Of a DNA stretch of 18,170 bases, positions 1 through 7,009 are shown piece after piece. Each line of letters begins with the position of its first letter. Positions within the stretch are counted from its first letter, which is position 1. The position numbers were made by a program, and so were the translations under genes. Location of the stretch: the NCBI GenBank assembly GCA_002435835.1, contig DIVM01000338.1:1-18170 (forward strand), written 5' to 3'. This DNA comes from Firmicutes bacterium UBA6132 (GTDB taxonomy: Bacteria; Bacillota_A; Clostridia; Tissierellales; Sedimentibacteraceae). The notes under the pieces are model-generated. The model had not been told where the DNA came from, did not search any database, and worked only from the letters and a program-made list of their open reading frames with translations.

Positions 1-47
1 ATTGTCTATGTTCAGTTTTTTGCTTCGCTCTTTTTGTGAGCTTTGTT

Positions 48-76
48 AGTATATCGTACTCATCTTTGTTTGTCAA
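48..76 (-). promoter_or_regulatory. Sigma-A-type promoter reading out of the left edge
   Basis: On the minus strand TTGACA (71-76) is followed after 17 bases by TATACT (48-53). It would drive a gene lying left of the window. The downstream bases carry a small GCTC...GAGC inverted repeat. Confidence 0.55.
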
Positions 77-135
77 GTACTTTTTTATCATTTTACAATT
101 CTTAATGTTACTTTTATAAACGAAGTAACTTCTAA

Positions 136-164
136 AGTTTATCACATTTTGTCGAAACTGTCAA
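136..164 (-). promoter_or_regulatory. Weak candidate promoter between two stronger ones
   Basis: TTGACA (159-164) is followed after 17 bases by TAAACT (136-141), which has only four of six matches to the -10 consensus. It is reported because it lies between two better promoters of the same orientation. Confidence 0.25.
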
Positions 165-212
165 TCATATTTTTAAATTAATTATTATGTTTTCGCTTCA
201 GACAACTATAGT

Positions 213-241
213 AGTATATCAAGTCAGATTAATTATGTCAA
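213..241 (-). promoter_or_regulatory. Second sigma-A-type promoter reading left
   Basis: TTGACA (236-241), a 17-base spacer and TATACT (213-218) on the minus strand. The -10 region and its flank resemble those of the promoter at 48-76, including AGTATATC on the plus strand in both, as if a promoter module had been duplicated. Confidence 0.5.
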
Positions 242-285
242 CTACTTTTATTATTATTTTTTTCTACTTTTATTATTATTTTTTT
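242..285. repeat. Perfect 22-bp tandem duplication
   Basis: Two exact, directly adjacent copies of a 22-base unit occupy 242-263 and 264-285. The unit starts CTACTTTTATTATTA and ends in a run of T. A third copy starts (CTA) and breaks down. It is a likely slippage-prone tract just upstream of the promoter at 213-241. Confidence 0.85.
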
Positions 286-342
286 CTATATATATTTTAA
301 CGAGTCTTATTATGTTTTTTAACCAAAATATATAATAATAAG

Positions 343-382
343 GAAAAAAAGCAGAAGAATTAATATTCAACTGCTTTAGTAA
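343..382 (-). terminator. Intrinsic terminator after the lyase gene
   Basis: On the minus strand AAAGCAG (371-377) pairs with CTGCTTT, with a further GAA/TTC pairing around a TATTAA loop. A run of seven T follows the stem. It begins only a few bases beyond the stop codon of the lyase gene, as expected for its terminator. Confidence 0.8.
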
Positions 383-1342
383 CTAATTAGATTTTACTTG
401 ATTTTTAATTTGTCCTGTAGGTAATTCCCTTATGAGATCTTTAGATTTTCCTGCTCTTAACAAGTAACTATCTGTTGAATGACCAACTATTTCCACTACT
501 TTTTTACTAATCTTTATCGCTTTATCTATATCTATACCTGTTATCACATTCATTTCATCACACATATGGATTACATCTTCTGTTGATACATTCCCTGCTG
601 CTCCTGGAACAAAAGGGCAACCTCCTACTCCAGCAAAGGATGTATCAAATTGATTTATTCCTGCTTGCATTCCTGCAACTATATTTGCAACTCCTAATCC
701 CCTTGTATTATGGAAATGTAACCACCAATTTACTTGAGGAAATTCTTTTTTCATTTCTTCACAAATTTCATATACTTGAGTTGGATATGCCATTCCAGAT
801 GCATCTGATAGTGATATTTCCGTAACTCCAACATTTAAGTAAGCTTGAACTATATCTTTTACATCTTGAATTGGTATTTCTTTATCCCACGGCGAACCAA
901 ATGCCATTGATATAGAACCTGATATTTCTATATTATTTTCTAATGCTTTATCAACGCATTCCTTAAATCCTGCCACACTTTCTTCAGGTGTCATATTTAA
1001 GTTCGCTAAGTTGTGAGCTTTACTTGCAGATACATTTAATTTTACTTTTTTACAACCACATGCTACAGCTCTGTCCACACCTTTAGCATTAGCTATTAAA
1101 GCTCTGTATTCTACACCTTCTAATTGTGGAATTAGTTTAAACACTTCATCTGTATTTGCCATTTGAGGTACTGCTTTTGGACTCACAAACGACCCAACTT
1201 CAATAACTTTAAAACCTGCCTCAATCATGTCTTTTATAATATCTACTTTTTGATTAGTTGTTAGTATAGTCGCTTCATTTTGCAACCCATCCCTTGGTCC
1301 TACTTCACATATTGTAATATTTTTTACTAAATTCATTGGCAC
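383..1342 (-). CDS. Hydroxymethylglutaryl-CoA lyase family protein
   Basis: A 319-residue TIM-barrel enzyme of the HMG-CoA lyase branch of the DRE-TIM family, which cleaves 3-hydroxy-3-methylglutaryl-CoA (or a related branched 3-hydroxyacyl-CoA) to acetyl-CoA and a keto acid in the cytoplasm. The substrate-enolising pair is in GPRDGLQNE (R17, D18), E48 is in IEVGSFVSPK, the metal ligands are H209 and H211 in HFHNTRG, and the lyase signature GGCPFVPGAAGN holds the catalytic C242 and N251. These positions keep the spacing of the human enzyme, from memory. The start is GTG at 1342: AGGAGG at 1351-1356 lies 8 bases upstream, whereas the ATG two codons later would be 14 bases away. It has its own promoter with a palindromic operator and a terminator. 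The context of CoA-transferase and MaoC genes elsewhere in the window suggests catabolism, not leucine breakdown specifically; the physiological substrate is not proven. Confidence 0.88.
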   Translation of the reverse strand: MPMNLVKNITICEVGPRDGLQNEATILTTNQKVDIIKDMIEAGFKVIEVGSFVSPKAVPQMANTDEVFKLIPQLEGVEYRALIANAKGVDRAVACGCKKVKLNVSASKAHNLANLNMTPEESVAGFKECVDKALENNIEISGSISMAFGSPWDKEIPIQDVKDIVQAYLNVGVTEISLSDASGMAYPTQVYEICEEMKKEFPQVNWWLHFHNTRGLGVANIVAGMQAGINQFDTSFAGVGGCPFVPGAAGNVSTEDVIHMCDEMNVITGIDIDKAIKISKKVVEIVGHSTDSYLLRAGKSKDLIRELPTGQIKNQVKSN

Positions 1343-1380
1343 TGTTATGTCCTCCTAATTTTTAATAACATCTTTTGTTT

Positions 1381-1395
1381 TTTCACTTCGTGAAA
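1381..1395. promoter_or_regulatory. Palindromic operator candidate, lyase promoter
   Basis: TTTCACTTCGTGAAA is a perfect 6-3-6 palindrome. It lies between the promoter and start codon of the lyase gene and shares one base with a TATAAT box at 1395-1400. The same TTTC-N7-GAAA form recurs at 5894, 5916 (imperfect), 6921, 11351 and 11704. It is a probable binding site of one of the paired IclR regulators (inference). Confidence 0.65.
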
Positions 1396-1439
1396 TTATA
1401 CTATATATTTATTATATTGTTATTTTAGTTTTTTGTCAA
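1395..1439 (-). promoter_or_regulatory. Overlapping promoters of the lyase gene
   Basis: The consensus promoter is TTGACA (1434-1439), 17 bases, TATAAT (1411-1416). A second TATAAT at 1395-1400 has a weaker -35, ATAACA at 1418-1423, also with a 17-base spacer. The second -10 joins the operator palindrome exactly as in the TRAP and aldehyde dehydrogenase promoters, so it may be the regulated one. Confidence 0.65.
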
Positions 1440-1537
1440 GATTTTTCTTAATTTCACGTTAATATACCAACGTTTTTTAAACCATTGGTTTTGAAATACT
1501 TTTTTCTTGTTTAATCATATTTTTCATCCTATGAATA

Positions 1538-1756
1538 TTATTTTTTCACAATATGAAAATTCGCATTATTTTTTATAATTTCTATTAACTTACCTTTTAT
1601 ATCATTATAATTAGTATCAACATCATAATCTGCAGTATATATTTCTTTACCATCCATGACAAATGAAATCATATCCACCATACATCCACCAATAGCTTTA
1701 AGTTTAAATTCTATATAATTTTCCTTAGCCCATGATGCAAATTCACTAAAATTCAT
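1538..1756 (-). CDS. Small hypothetical protein, 72 residues
   Basis: I do not recognise this protein. It is 72 residues, soluble, with mixed alpha/beta character: an N-terminal helix (NFSEFASWAKENY), a hydrophobic central strand with VDMISFVMDGKEIY, an acidic YDVD segment, and a C-terminal amphipathic helix rich in Ile and Lys. A modest ribosome binding site (AGAGG) precedes the ATG. It follows the quinate/shikimate dehydrogenase gene by 59 bases on the same strand and probably shares its transcript. No clear terminator follows it, and the lyase gene downstream has a separate promoter. The reading frame has normal codon composition for the region, which supports a real gene, but its function cannot be stated. 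Confidence 0.6.
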   Translation of the reverse strand: MNFSEFASWAKENYIEFKLKAIGGCMVDMISFVMDGKEIYTADYDVDTNYNDIKGKLIEIIKNNANFHIVKK

Positions 1757-1815
1757 ATTATACCTCTATTAAAAAATAAGGATTATGCCTTTATAGCACA
1801 ACCCTAAATTAATTT

Positions 1816-2682
1816 TTATTTTTCTGTTATAATTTTATTTATGCTTTTTGTAAAAGTTTCAGTTGGTTCAGGCAATCCTGTCCATAATGAATATTGAATA
1901 GCGCCCTGATTTATCACCATTCCTATACCATTAATTATTTTACAACCAATAGATTCTGCTTCCACTAAAAATTTAGTTTTTAACGGATTATATGTTGCAT
2001 CAAAACAAATTTGCGAAGAATTTAACGCTTCTTTTCCAACTGGTACCTCATCAAGATGCGGATACATGCCAATACCTGATGCATTCATAACTACATTAGA
2101 TGAAGCTACTTTGTTGTTTATATCTGATACATCTTCAAAATTAACCAATTCAGCTACAGGTGCAAAATTAGTATTAATATCTTCAACTAACGACTTGCTT
2201 GAATCTTCAAATTTATCAACTATATATATTTTTTTTGCTCCTCTATATGCTAATGTAGAGCATATTGCTCTTCCAGCTCCACCAGCGCCAAAACAAAAAA
2301 ATGTGGATTCTTCTAATTTACAATCAGTTTCATTTAATAAAGATCTTACAAAACCTTCGCCATCAGTATTATAACCTTTTAATTTTCCATTATTATTAAC
2401 AATAGTATTGCATGAGCCCATTTTTTCAGCTAACTCATCAATTTCATCCAAATATTTTAAAATTTCTATTTTATTAGGCTTTGTAACTGCAAATCCTACA
2501 AAATTCATATATTTTAATCCATTAATTACATCACCTAAGTGATCATTTTCAACTTCCACAGGGAAATAATGAAAATCTAATCCAGCCGCTTCATATGCTT
2601 CATTTTGCATTCTTGGAGAGAATGATTGCCTAAGTGGTTTTCCTAACAAAGCTATCATTTTAGTATCTACTGTAATTGACAT
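1816..2682 (-). CDS. Quinate/shikimate dehydrogenase (AroE/YdiB family)
   Basis: A 288-residue member of the shikimate dehydrogenase family, which oxidises or reduces the 3-position of shikimate or quinate with NAD(P). The substrate domain shows SFSP (S20, S22), VTKPNK with the catalytic K71, CNTIV with N92, and YNTDG with the catalytic D107. The K71/D107 numbering and the MQN, NTIVN and C-terminal QG..Q.SLWTG segments resemble E. coli YdiB more than biosynthetic AroE, as recalled. The cofactor domain has FGAGGAG (131-137) and an acidic D156 after the second strand, which favours NAD over NADP. NAD use, a TRAP neighbour and lack of other aro biosynthesis genes suggest a catabolic role (inference). 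The start is supported by GAGAGGT upstream. It lies behind the dctP terminator with no clear promoter of its own, so it is probably expressed by readthrough. Confidence 0.88.
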   Translation of the reverse strand: MSITVDTKMIALLGKPLRQSFSPRMQNEAYEAAGLDFHYFPVEVENDHLGDVINGLKYMNFVGFAVTKPNKIEILKYLDEIDELAEKMGSCNTIVNNNGKLKGYNTDGEGFVRSLLNETDCKLEESTFFCFGAGGAGRAICSTLAYRGAKKIYIVDKFEDSSKSLVEDINTNFAPVAELVNFEDVSDINNKVASSNVVMNASGIGMYPHLDEVPVGKEALNSSQICFDATYNPLKTKFLVEAESIGCKIINGIGMVINQGAIQYSLWTGLPEPTETFTKSINKIITEK

Positions 2683-2726
2683 TTAATTTACCTCTCATAT
2701 TAACTTTTAAATTAATTTTATAAAAA

Positions 2727-2761
2727 ATTATATTTGGCAGAAATTCTCTGCCAAATATAAT
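2727..2761 (-). terminator. Terminator or attenuator after dctP
   Basis: A perfect 15-bp stem (2727-2741 with 2747-2761) with a 5-base loop; the arm contains ATTTGGCAGA. On the minus strand it is followed by a T-rich run. It separates the TRAP operon from the dehydrogenase gene; high-copy transporter mRNA with some readthrough is a likely outcome. Confidence 0.85.
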
Positions 2762-2773
2762 CTGTTTCATTAA

Positions 2774-3817
2774 TTATTTTCCTAAATAAGCATTAACTAA
2801 TTCCGCACCAACTTTTTGACTAATTTGATCATAAACAGGTTGTGCTGCTGTCTTAATTTCTGCGTATAATTCTGCTGAAACCGGAACTATTTCTGTTCCA
2901 CTTTCTTTAATTTTAGCCAATCTTTCTTCTGCTCTTGTGTCCGCTTGTTCACGTGCATACGCTTTAGCTTCAACTATAGCTTCTTCTAATATTGCTTTTT
3001 CAGCATCGTTTAATCCTTCGAATAAAGTTTTGCTTGTAATTAAAGATAATAAATGTGGTAAATGATTTGTTTGAATAACATAATCTTGTTGTTCAAACAA
3101 TTTGTTAGCAACTATAACTTCATAAGGATTTTCTTGTGCATCAATAGTTCCTTGTTGTAGACCTATATATACTTCAGCAAATGCCATTGGAGCAGGGTTG
3201 GCATTTAAAGATTTCCAAAATGCTAAATGATTAGGATTTTCCATTGTTCTTATTTTTTGACCTTTGAAATCTGCTAAGCTTTCAACTTTTTTATTTGATG
3301 TCATTACTCTAAATGATTGATCAGCATATCCTAATAATTTATATCCTCCATCAGCATACACTTGGTTAACAGTATCCATAAATTTCTGGTTGTCCAATGC
3401 TGCTCTAACTTCTTCAATAGTAGCATATGCAACCGGTAAATCAAATACTGCTAAGTTAGGCATAAAGTTTACTTGAGGTGCAGTAGTTTGTACTACGAAA
3501 TTAACATCTCCGCCTAAAGTACTTTCAAGTAACTCTCTATCTCCACCAAGAGTTCCATTAGCAAAAATTTGAATCTTCATTTTTCCACCAGATGCTTCTG
3601 ATACTAATTCCGCAAACTTTTTACCATAAAGATATGTTACAGTGTCTTCAGGACTATCCATTGCTAAGTTCCAGCTATGTTCACCTATTTCTGCTGCACC
3701 AGTTGATGGTGCTGGTGTTGCTGGTGTTTCAGCTGCTGGCTTTTGAGCACATGCTGTTAAAGAAAAAGCTAATACTAAAACTAATACAATACTTATGAAA
3801 CTTTTAATTTTTCTCAT
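2774..3817 (-). CDS. dctP: TRAP transporter substrate-binding protein, lipoprotein
   Basis: A DctP-family extracytoplasmic solute receptor of 347 residues for a TRAP carrier, normally specific for a carboxylate. The N-terminus is a lipoprotein signal (MRKIK, a hydrophobic run, then LTAC with C23 as the lipid-anchored residue) followed by a Pro/Ala/Thr linker, as expected in a Gram-positive cell. The family core runs from about residue 45 (HSWNLAMDSPED) and includes FKGQKIRTMENP, whose Arg is in the position that binds the ligand carboxylate in the family, and the QQGTIDAQENP segment. The start at 3817 was chosen over an in-frame ATG at 3841 because GAGAGG lies upstream of it and the signal peptide then begins at MRKIK. 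It is last in a dctQ-dctM-dctP order, with a strong terminator after it. Confidence 0.92.
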   Translation of the reverse strand: MRKIKSFISIVLVLVLAFSLTACAQKPAAETPATPAPSTGAAEIGEHSWNLAMDSPEDTVTYLYGKKFAELVSEASGGKMKIQIFANGTLGGDRELLESTLGGDVNFVVQTTAPQVNFMPNLAVFDLPVAYATIEEVRAALDNQKFMDTVNQVYADGGYKLLGYADQSFRVMTSNKKVESLADFKGQKIRTMENPNHLAFWKSLNANPAPMAFAEVYIGLQQGTIDAQENPYEVIVANKLFEQQDYVIQTNHLPHLLSLITSKTLFEGLNDAEKAILEEAIVEAKAYAREQADTRAEERLAKIKESGTEIVPVSAELYAEIKTAAQPVYDQISQKVGAELVNAYLGK

Positions 3818-3907
3818 TTTTTTAATTCCTCTCTCATACAATATTTATTGTTTTTTATCACAAACATCTATAATAAGATGCTCAGAACGTTATAAATTAT
3901 TATATTT

Positions 3908-5197
3908 CTATAATAAAACCAAACTAATTTGTGGGAATATTACCAATAATGCAAGTGCCACTAAGAAAAGTATTATAAACGGCGTAGCATGTTTAGCAAC
4001 ATCCATTACAGGTATTTTCGTAACTGAACTTGCAACGAATAAGTTAATTCCTACAGGTGGTGTAACAAAACCTATAGCTAAGTTAACAACCATGAATAAA
4101 CCAAAGTGAACTAGGTCTACACCTATTGAATTCATTATTGGAACCATAATTGGTGTCAATATTAATATAGCTGGACCACCATCCATTACCATTCCTACAA
4201 GAAGCAAGAATAAGTTTACTACTAATAATATAACAGCTTTGCTTGTAAACGTTGACGTTATCCAAAGACTCACTGATTGAGGAACATTCATTAATGCTAA
4301 TATTCTAGCAAAAGCAGATGCTGCTGCCAATATAAATAACATAGGTCCAAATGTTCTTACGCTTTCACTAAATATACTTGGAATTTCTTTTATTGTAAGT
4401 GTTTTATAAACAAATAAACTGACTATTAGTGCATAAAAAACTGATATAACTGCCGCTTCTGTTGGTGAAGCCACTCCGCTATATATACTTCCCAGTATTA
4501 TAACAGGTGTCATCAATGCCCAAGAACTATCCATGAGAACTTTTCCAATCCCTTTACTTCTCAAAGCGTCAACTGTTTCATTAATTTTCTCTTTATCTTC
4601 ACCATGTTTTTTACAATAGAAAATTGCGTAAGACATTAAACATCCTGCAATTAGCAACCCTGGCAATATACCTGCTGTAAACATATCACCAATGGATGCA
4701 CCAGAAGCCATACCATAAAGGATAAACGGAATACTAGGTGGTATTATAACACCTAAACCGCCCGCAACCGCAACTAAAGCTGTCGAAAACTTCACATCAT
4801 AACCTAAACTTATTAAAACAGGAACCGTCATACTACCAACTGCTGCAACTGTTGCTGGAGACGAACCAGAAATAGCACCATAAAATAAACATGTTACTAT
4901 AACTGCACACGGCATACCCGCTGTAAATTTTCCTATAAAAAATGCAAAAACCTCAAATAATTTTTTAGATACTCCACCTTTTGCCATTATTATTCCCGAT
5001 AATACAAACATAGGAATAGCTAACAAAGGAAAGCTATCAACTCCACCCATCATTGCTCTTATTACATAAGTAGCACTTGCCGGGAACGATGGATCAACCA
5101 ATCCAGGTAATATTGATACTAAACCAATAGAAGATGCTACCGGTATAGAAATAGCCAAAAATACGAAAAACGCTAAAAATATAGTGCCTGCTGTCAT
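3908..5197 (-). CDS. dctM: TRAP transporter large permease
   Basis: A 429-residue DctM-type permease, the sodium-coupled channel subunit of the TRAP carrier. The chain is almost wholly hydrophobic with about 11-12 membrane segments. Family marks include the N-terminal IPMFVLSGIIMAKGGVS segment, GAISGSSPATVAAVGSM in the first inverted half, LGVIIPPSIPFILYG, and the mirrored VMDGGPAILILTPIMVPI and GFVTPPVGINLFV in the second half. GGAAGGAGT is well placed before the ATG. It follows dctQ by 33 bases and precedes dctP by about 90 bases without a terminator, so the three genes form one transcription unit. The substrate is not shown by the sequence. Confidence 0.94.
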   Translation of the reverse strand: MTAGTIFLAFFVFLAISIPVASSIGLVSILPGLVDPSFPASATYVIRAMMGGVDSFPLLAIPMFVLSGIIMAKGGVSKKLFEVFAFFIGKFTAGMPCAVIVTCLFYGAISGSSPATVAAVGSMTVPVLISLGYDVKFSTALVAVAGGLGVIIPPSIPFILYGMASGASIGDMFTAGILPGLLIAGCLMSYAIFYCKKHGEDKEKINETVDALRSKGIGKVLMDSSWALMTPVIILGSIYSGVASPTEAAVISVFYALIVSLFVYKTLTIKEIPSIFSESVRTFGPMLFILAAASAFARILALMNVPQSVSLWITSTFTSKAVILLVVNLFLLLVGMVMDGGPAILILTPIMVPIMNSIGVDLVHFGLFMVVNLAIGFVTPPVGINLFVASSVTKIPVMDVAKHATPFIILFLVALALLVIFPQISLVLL

Positions 5198-5230
5198 GAA
5201 ATTACTCCTTCCAAATATATATAATCAAAA

Positions 5231-5713
5231 TTAGTTAGCATTTAATAAAACCTTCACTTCAAACACTAAACCCTCTAATAATCTAACGATAGTTAAACAA
5301 AAGCCAACTAATGGAGCAACTTGCACAAAGTACATAGGCAATCTCATTGCCGGACTTAATTGTCCACTTAACATAGATGCTTGTACAAAATCATACGCAA
5401 ATTTCGCCATATACGAAAAGAAAGCTATCATAATAATCTTTTCTGCTATTTTAAAAATTGCATTAACCTTAGTAGGAAGCATACTAACTAATTGCTCTAT
5501 TTTTATTGATATTTGTTTTTTTGTGCAATGGCTAATACTTAAAAAAGTCGACCAAACAAACATATAACGCGTAATTTCCTCTGACCAAGTCAAAGAATAA
5601 TTAAATGCATATCTTGCAACTACCTGAATTCCCATCACTATTGTCATAACCGCCAATAGCAACATTAATAATATTTCCTCAAAATTATCATCTATTAACT
5701 TAATAATTTTCAT
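5231..5713 (-). CDS. dctQ: TRAP transporter small permease
   Basis: A 160-residue DctQ-type subunit with four membrane segments (about residues 13-35, 45-65, 87-107 and 125-148), a length normal for the family. It includes the characteristic RYAFNYSLTWSEEITRYMFVWSTFLS region between the first two segments in shortened form here as YSLTWSEEITRY. It assembles with the large permease in the cytoplasmic membrane. A near-perfect GGAGGTGA ribosome binding site precedes the ATG. It is the first gene of the TRAP operon, preceded by a leader of about 210 bases and a consensus promoter overlapped by a palindromic operator. Confidence 0.92.
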   Translation of the reverse strand: MKIIKLIDDNFEEILLMLLLAVMTIVMGIQVVARYAFNYSLTWSEEITRYMFVWSTFLSISHCTKKQISIKIEQLVSMLPTKVNAIFKIAEKIIMIAFFSYMAKFAYDFVQASMLSGQLSPAMRLPMYFVQVAPLVGFCLTIVRLLEGLVFEVKVLLNAN

Positions 5714-5893
5714 TACTTCACCTCCGTGATTTTAAACAATTCAAATTAATACGAAAACATCACAATCGATTATAAATTCTTAAATTACAATACCATCTCC
5801 TTAAACCTAAGCTTTTGATTGCATGGGAATGTTTTCTCGATACGTCTTCCACAACATATGTTTTTAATCCAAAACACCTCTTGCACATAAGTT

Positions 5894-5908
5894 TTTCACT
5901 TAATGAAA
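5894..5908. promoter_or_regulatory. Palindromic operator candidate, TRAP operon, distal
   Basis: TTTCACTTAATGAAA, a near-perfect palindrome, lies downstream of the predicted TRAP transcription start. It begins 22 bases from the start of the partner site at 5916, about two helical turns, so both sites would face the same side of the DNA. Confidence 0.6.
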
Positions 5909-5915
5909 ATCAATG

Positions 5916-5930
5916 TTTCATTTAATAAAA
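5916..5930. promoter_or_regulatory. Palindromic operator candidate, TRAP operon, proximal
   Basis: TTTCATTTAATAAAA, one change from the TTTC-N7-GAAA pattern, shares one base with the TATAAT box at 5930-5935. A bound regulator would cover the transcription start, consistent with repression. Confidence 0.55.
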
Positions 5931-5958
5931 TTATAGTATATTTTTACCTAATTGTCAA
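5930..5958 (-). promoter_or_regulatory. Consensus promoter of the TRAP operon
   Basis: TTGACA (5953-5958), a 17-base spacer and TATAAT (5930-5935) on the minus strand, a perfect match to the sigma-A consensus. So strong a promoter would need tight repression, which fits the two operator-like palindromes directly downstream. Confidence 0.8.
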
Positions 5959-6045
5959 GTGAAATTATTTTGTAAAACGTTGTCTTTTTCAAATAATATT
6001 CCACCAACTGAAAATACCTCATATATATATGCATCAAATAAAAAT

Positions 6046-6078
6046 ACCTAATATTATAATCATTCTATAATATTAGGT
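6046..6078 (-). terminator. Intrinsic terminator after the first IclR gene
   Basis: A perfect 13-bp stem (6046-6058 with 6066-6078, arm ACCTAATATTATA) and a 7-base loop, followed on the minus strand by ATTTTTATTT. It sits about 40 bases beyond the stop codon of the regulator gene and insulates the TRAP promoter. Confidence 0.8.
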
Positions 6079-6116
6079 TTAATATTTATTTTATATTTTA
6101 TCAATTTTACATTGCT

Positions 6117-6851
6117 TTAGGTGCTTTTGTAACCTAACCCTTTAGATATTTCAAGAGCTGTTTTTACAGTGTCATTTACTTTATCCGACATCTCTTCATT
6201 AACAAATCTAACTGATGGACCTGAAAGTGACAAAACCGCTACCAAATTACCTTGAGAATCCATAATAGGAGAAGCAATCCCAACCAATCCTTCTTCTCTT
6301 TCTCCTACGCTCAACGCATATCCTTTTTCAATTACTTTTTCAAATACAGAATCATCTAATCTTGTATCTTTAATTATTTCATTTCTATGCTTAGTATCCA
6401 TATATGCTAAAAATACTTTTCCAGCTGCACCTCTTATTAGCAAGTGCCTTTCGCCAATCTTAATTATTTGTCTTAATGAACGAGTAGATTCTACAACAGC
6501 AATACACATTTTATATTCGCCATCCATTACAAACAACCTAACATTTTCATTGTATTTTTCATGTAATTTAAACATGTGGTTATATGCAATTTTCTTTAAT
6601 TCTTCATATGTTTCCGATGGTAATTTACTAGCTAACTGATTTAGCTTATATCCTAAAATTATTTTCTTAGTATCAGAATCTCTTTCAATAAAATGTTTTG
6701 ACTGTAAAGTGGCTATAATTCTATGCACTGTACTTGGCGAAAGATTCGTCTTATCTGAAATTTGCGATAATGTCAACTCTTTTTCATCCAAAAAACACTC
6801 TAAAATTTCTAAAGCTCTTTCAACCGATCTTGTAGGTGAATTCTTTTCCAT
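6117..6851 (-). CDS. IclR-family transcriptional regulator, first of a pair
   Basis: A 244-residue IclR protein of normal length. Residues about 6-60 form the winged helix-turn-helix (SPTRSVERALEILECF, then LSPSTVHRIIATL as recognition helix); residues about 75-240 form the effector-binding domain, with GERHLLIRGAAGKVFLAY and GYALSVGEREEGLVGIASPI typical of the family. It is closely similar along its whole length to the next protein encoded at 7010-7738, with almost the same recognition helix, so both probably bind the same operators. It has a consensus promoter and a TTTC-N7-GAAA palindrome just upstream of it, which suggests autoregulation. It is placed next to the TRAP operon and is the prime candidate for its regulator. 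AGAGGGT precedes the ATG. The effector is unknown. Confidence 0.9.
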   Translation of the reverse strand: MEKNSPTRSVERALEILECFLDEKELTLSQISDKTNLSPSTVHRIIATLQSKHFIERDSDTKKIILGYKLNQLASKLPSETYEELKKIAYNHMFKLHEKYNENVRLFVMDGEYKMCIAVVESTRSLRQIIKIGERHLLIRGAAGKVFLAYMDTKHRNEIIKDTRLDDSVFEKVIEKGYALSVGEREEGLVGIASPIMDSQGNLVAVLSLSGPSVRFVNEEMSDKVNDTVKTALEISKGLGYKST

Positions 6852-6884
6852 GAATACCCTCTTTATATTTTTATATTTTTCACT

Positions 6885-6913
6885 ATTATATTAGAATTTT
6901 CACTCTTTGTCAA
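6885..6913 (-). promoter_or_regulatory. Consensus promoter of the first IclR gene
   Basis: TTGACA (6908-6913), a 17-base spacer and TATAAT (6885-6890) on the minus strand. Single TTTCAC half-sites lie in the spacer and just after the -10 box. Confidence 0.75.
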
Positions 6914-6920
6914 CAATTGT

Positions 6921-6935
6921 TTTCATTAGGTGAAA
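6921..6935. promoter_or_regulatory. Palindromic operator candidate upstream of the IclR promoter
   Basis: TTTCATTAGGTGAAA has the TTTC-N7-GAAA form. Unlike the other sites it lies upstream of the -35 box (7 bases away), a position compatible with activation or with autoregulation by a differently placed dimer. Confidence 0.55.
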
Positions 6936-6956
6936 TATTCATTTATTCATTTCCTA

Positions 6957-7006
6957 TTTGTAAAATAATAGAGTCACAATTGTATGTGACTCTATTATTT
7001 TACAAA
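6957..7006 (-). terminator. Terminator hairpin after the second IclR gene
   Basis: A perfect 22-bp stem (6957-6978 with 6985-7006) with a 6-base loop starts three bases beyond the stop codon at 7010. The outer arm is A/T-rich, giving a U-rich 3' side in either direction. It separates the two regulator genes. Confidence 0.85.
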
Positions 7007-7009
7007 TTG

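Larger units (their letters stand above)
1..343. other. Gene-free upstream region with stacked leftward promoters
   Basis: I see no convincing gene here. The stretch is extremely AT-rich and lies upstream of whatever minus-strand gene starts beyond the left edge. It holds two good and one weak sigma-A-type promoters on the minus strand (about 213-241, 136-164 and 48-76), a perfect tandem duplication at 242-285, and a small inverted repeat (ATAAAC at 119-124 with GTTTAT about 15 bases on, flanking GAAGTAACTTC). The region is bounded on the right by the terminator of the lyase gene. Confidence 0.6.
5714..6045. other. TRAP operon promoter region and long leader
   Basis: No protein-coding gene was found here. 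It holds the TRAP promoter, two palindromic operator candidates and, from about 5923 to 5714, an untranslated leader of roughly 210 bases. The leader contains one short frame on the minus strand (ATG to TAG, 16 codons, starting MLWKTYRENIP) whose distance from the nearest Shine-Dalgarno-like AGAGGTG is about 17 bases, too far to support it. No known riboswitch fold was recognised. Confidence 0.5.

Noticed and set aside
242..285. CRISPR-like repeat
   Set aside because: Only two copies, directly adjacent with no spacers, and very low complexity; it is a simple tandem duplication.
1475..1491. AAACCATTGGTTT palindrome as a terminator for the small protein gene
   Set aside because: The central spacer is too short for a hairpin loop and no convincing T-run follows; it might be an unrelated protein-binding site.
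3795..4265. Open frames on the plus strand and in another minus frame over dctM and its 3' flank
   Set aside because: They overlap the clear dctM gene, have no ribosome binding sites, and show no protein-family features.
5820..5870. Leader peptide of 16 codons ahead of the TRAP operon
   Set aside because: The nearest Shine-Dalgarno-like sequence is about 17 bases away, no regulatory codon run is seen, and no terminator/antiterminator pair accompanies it.
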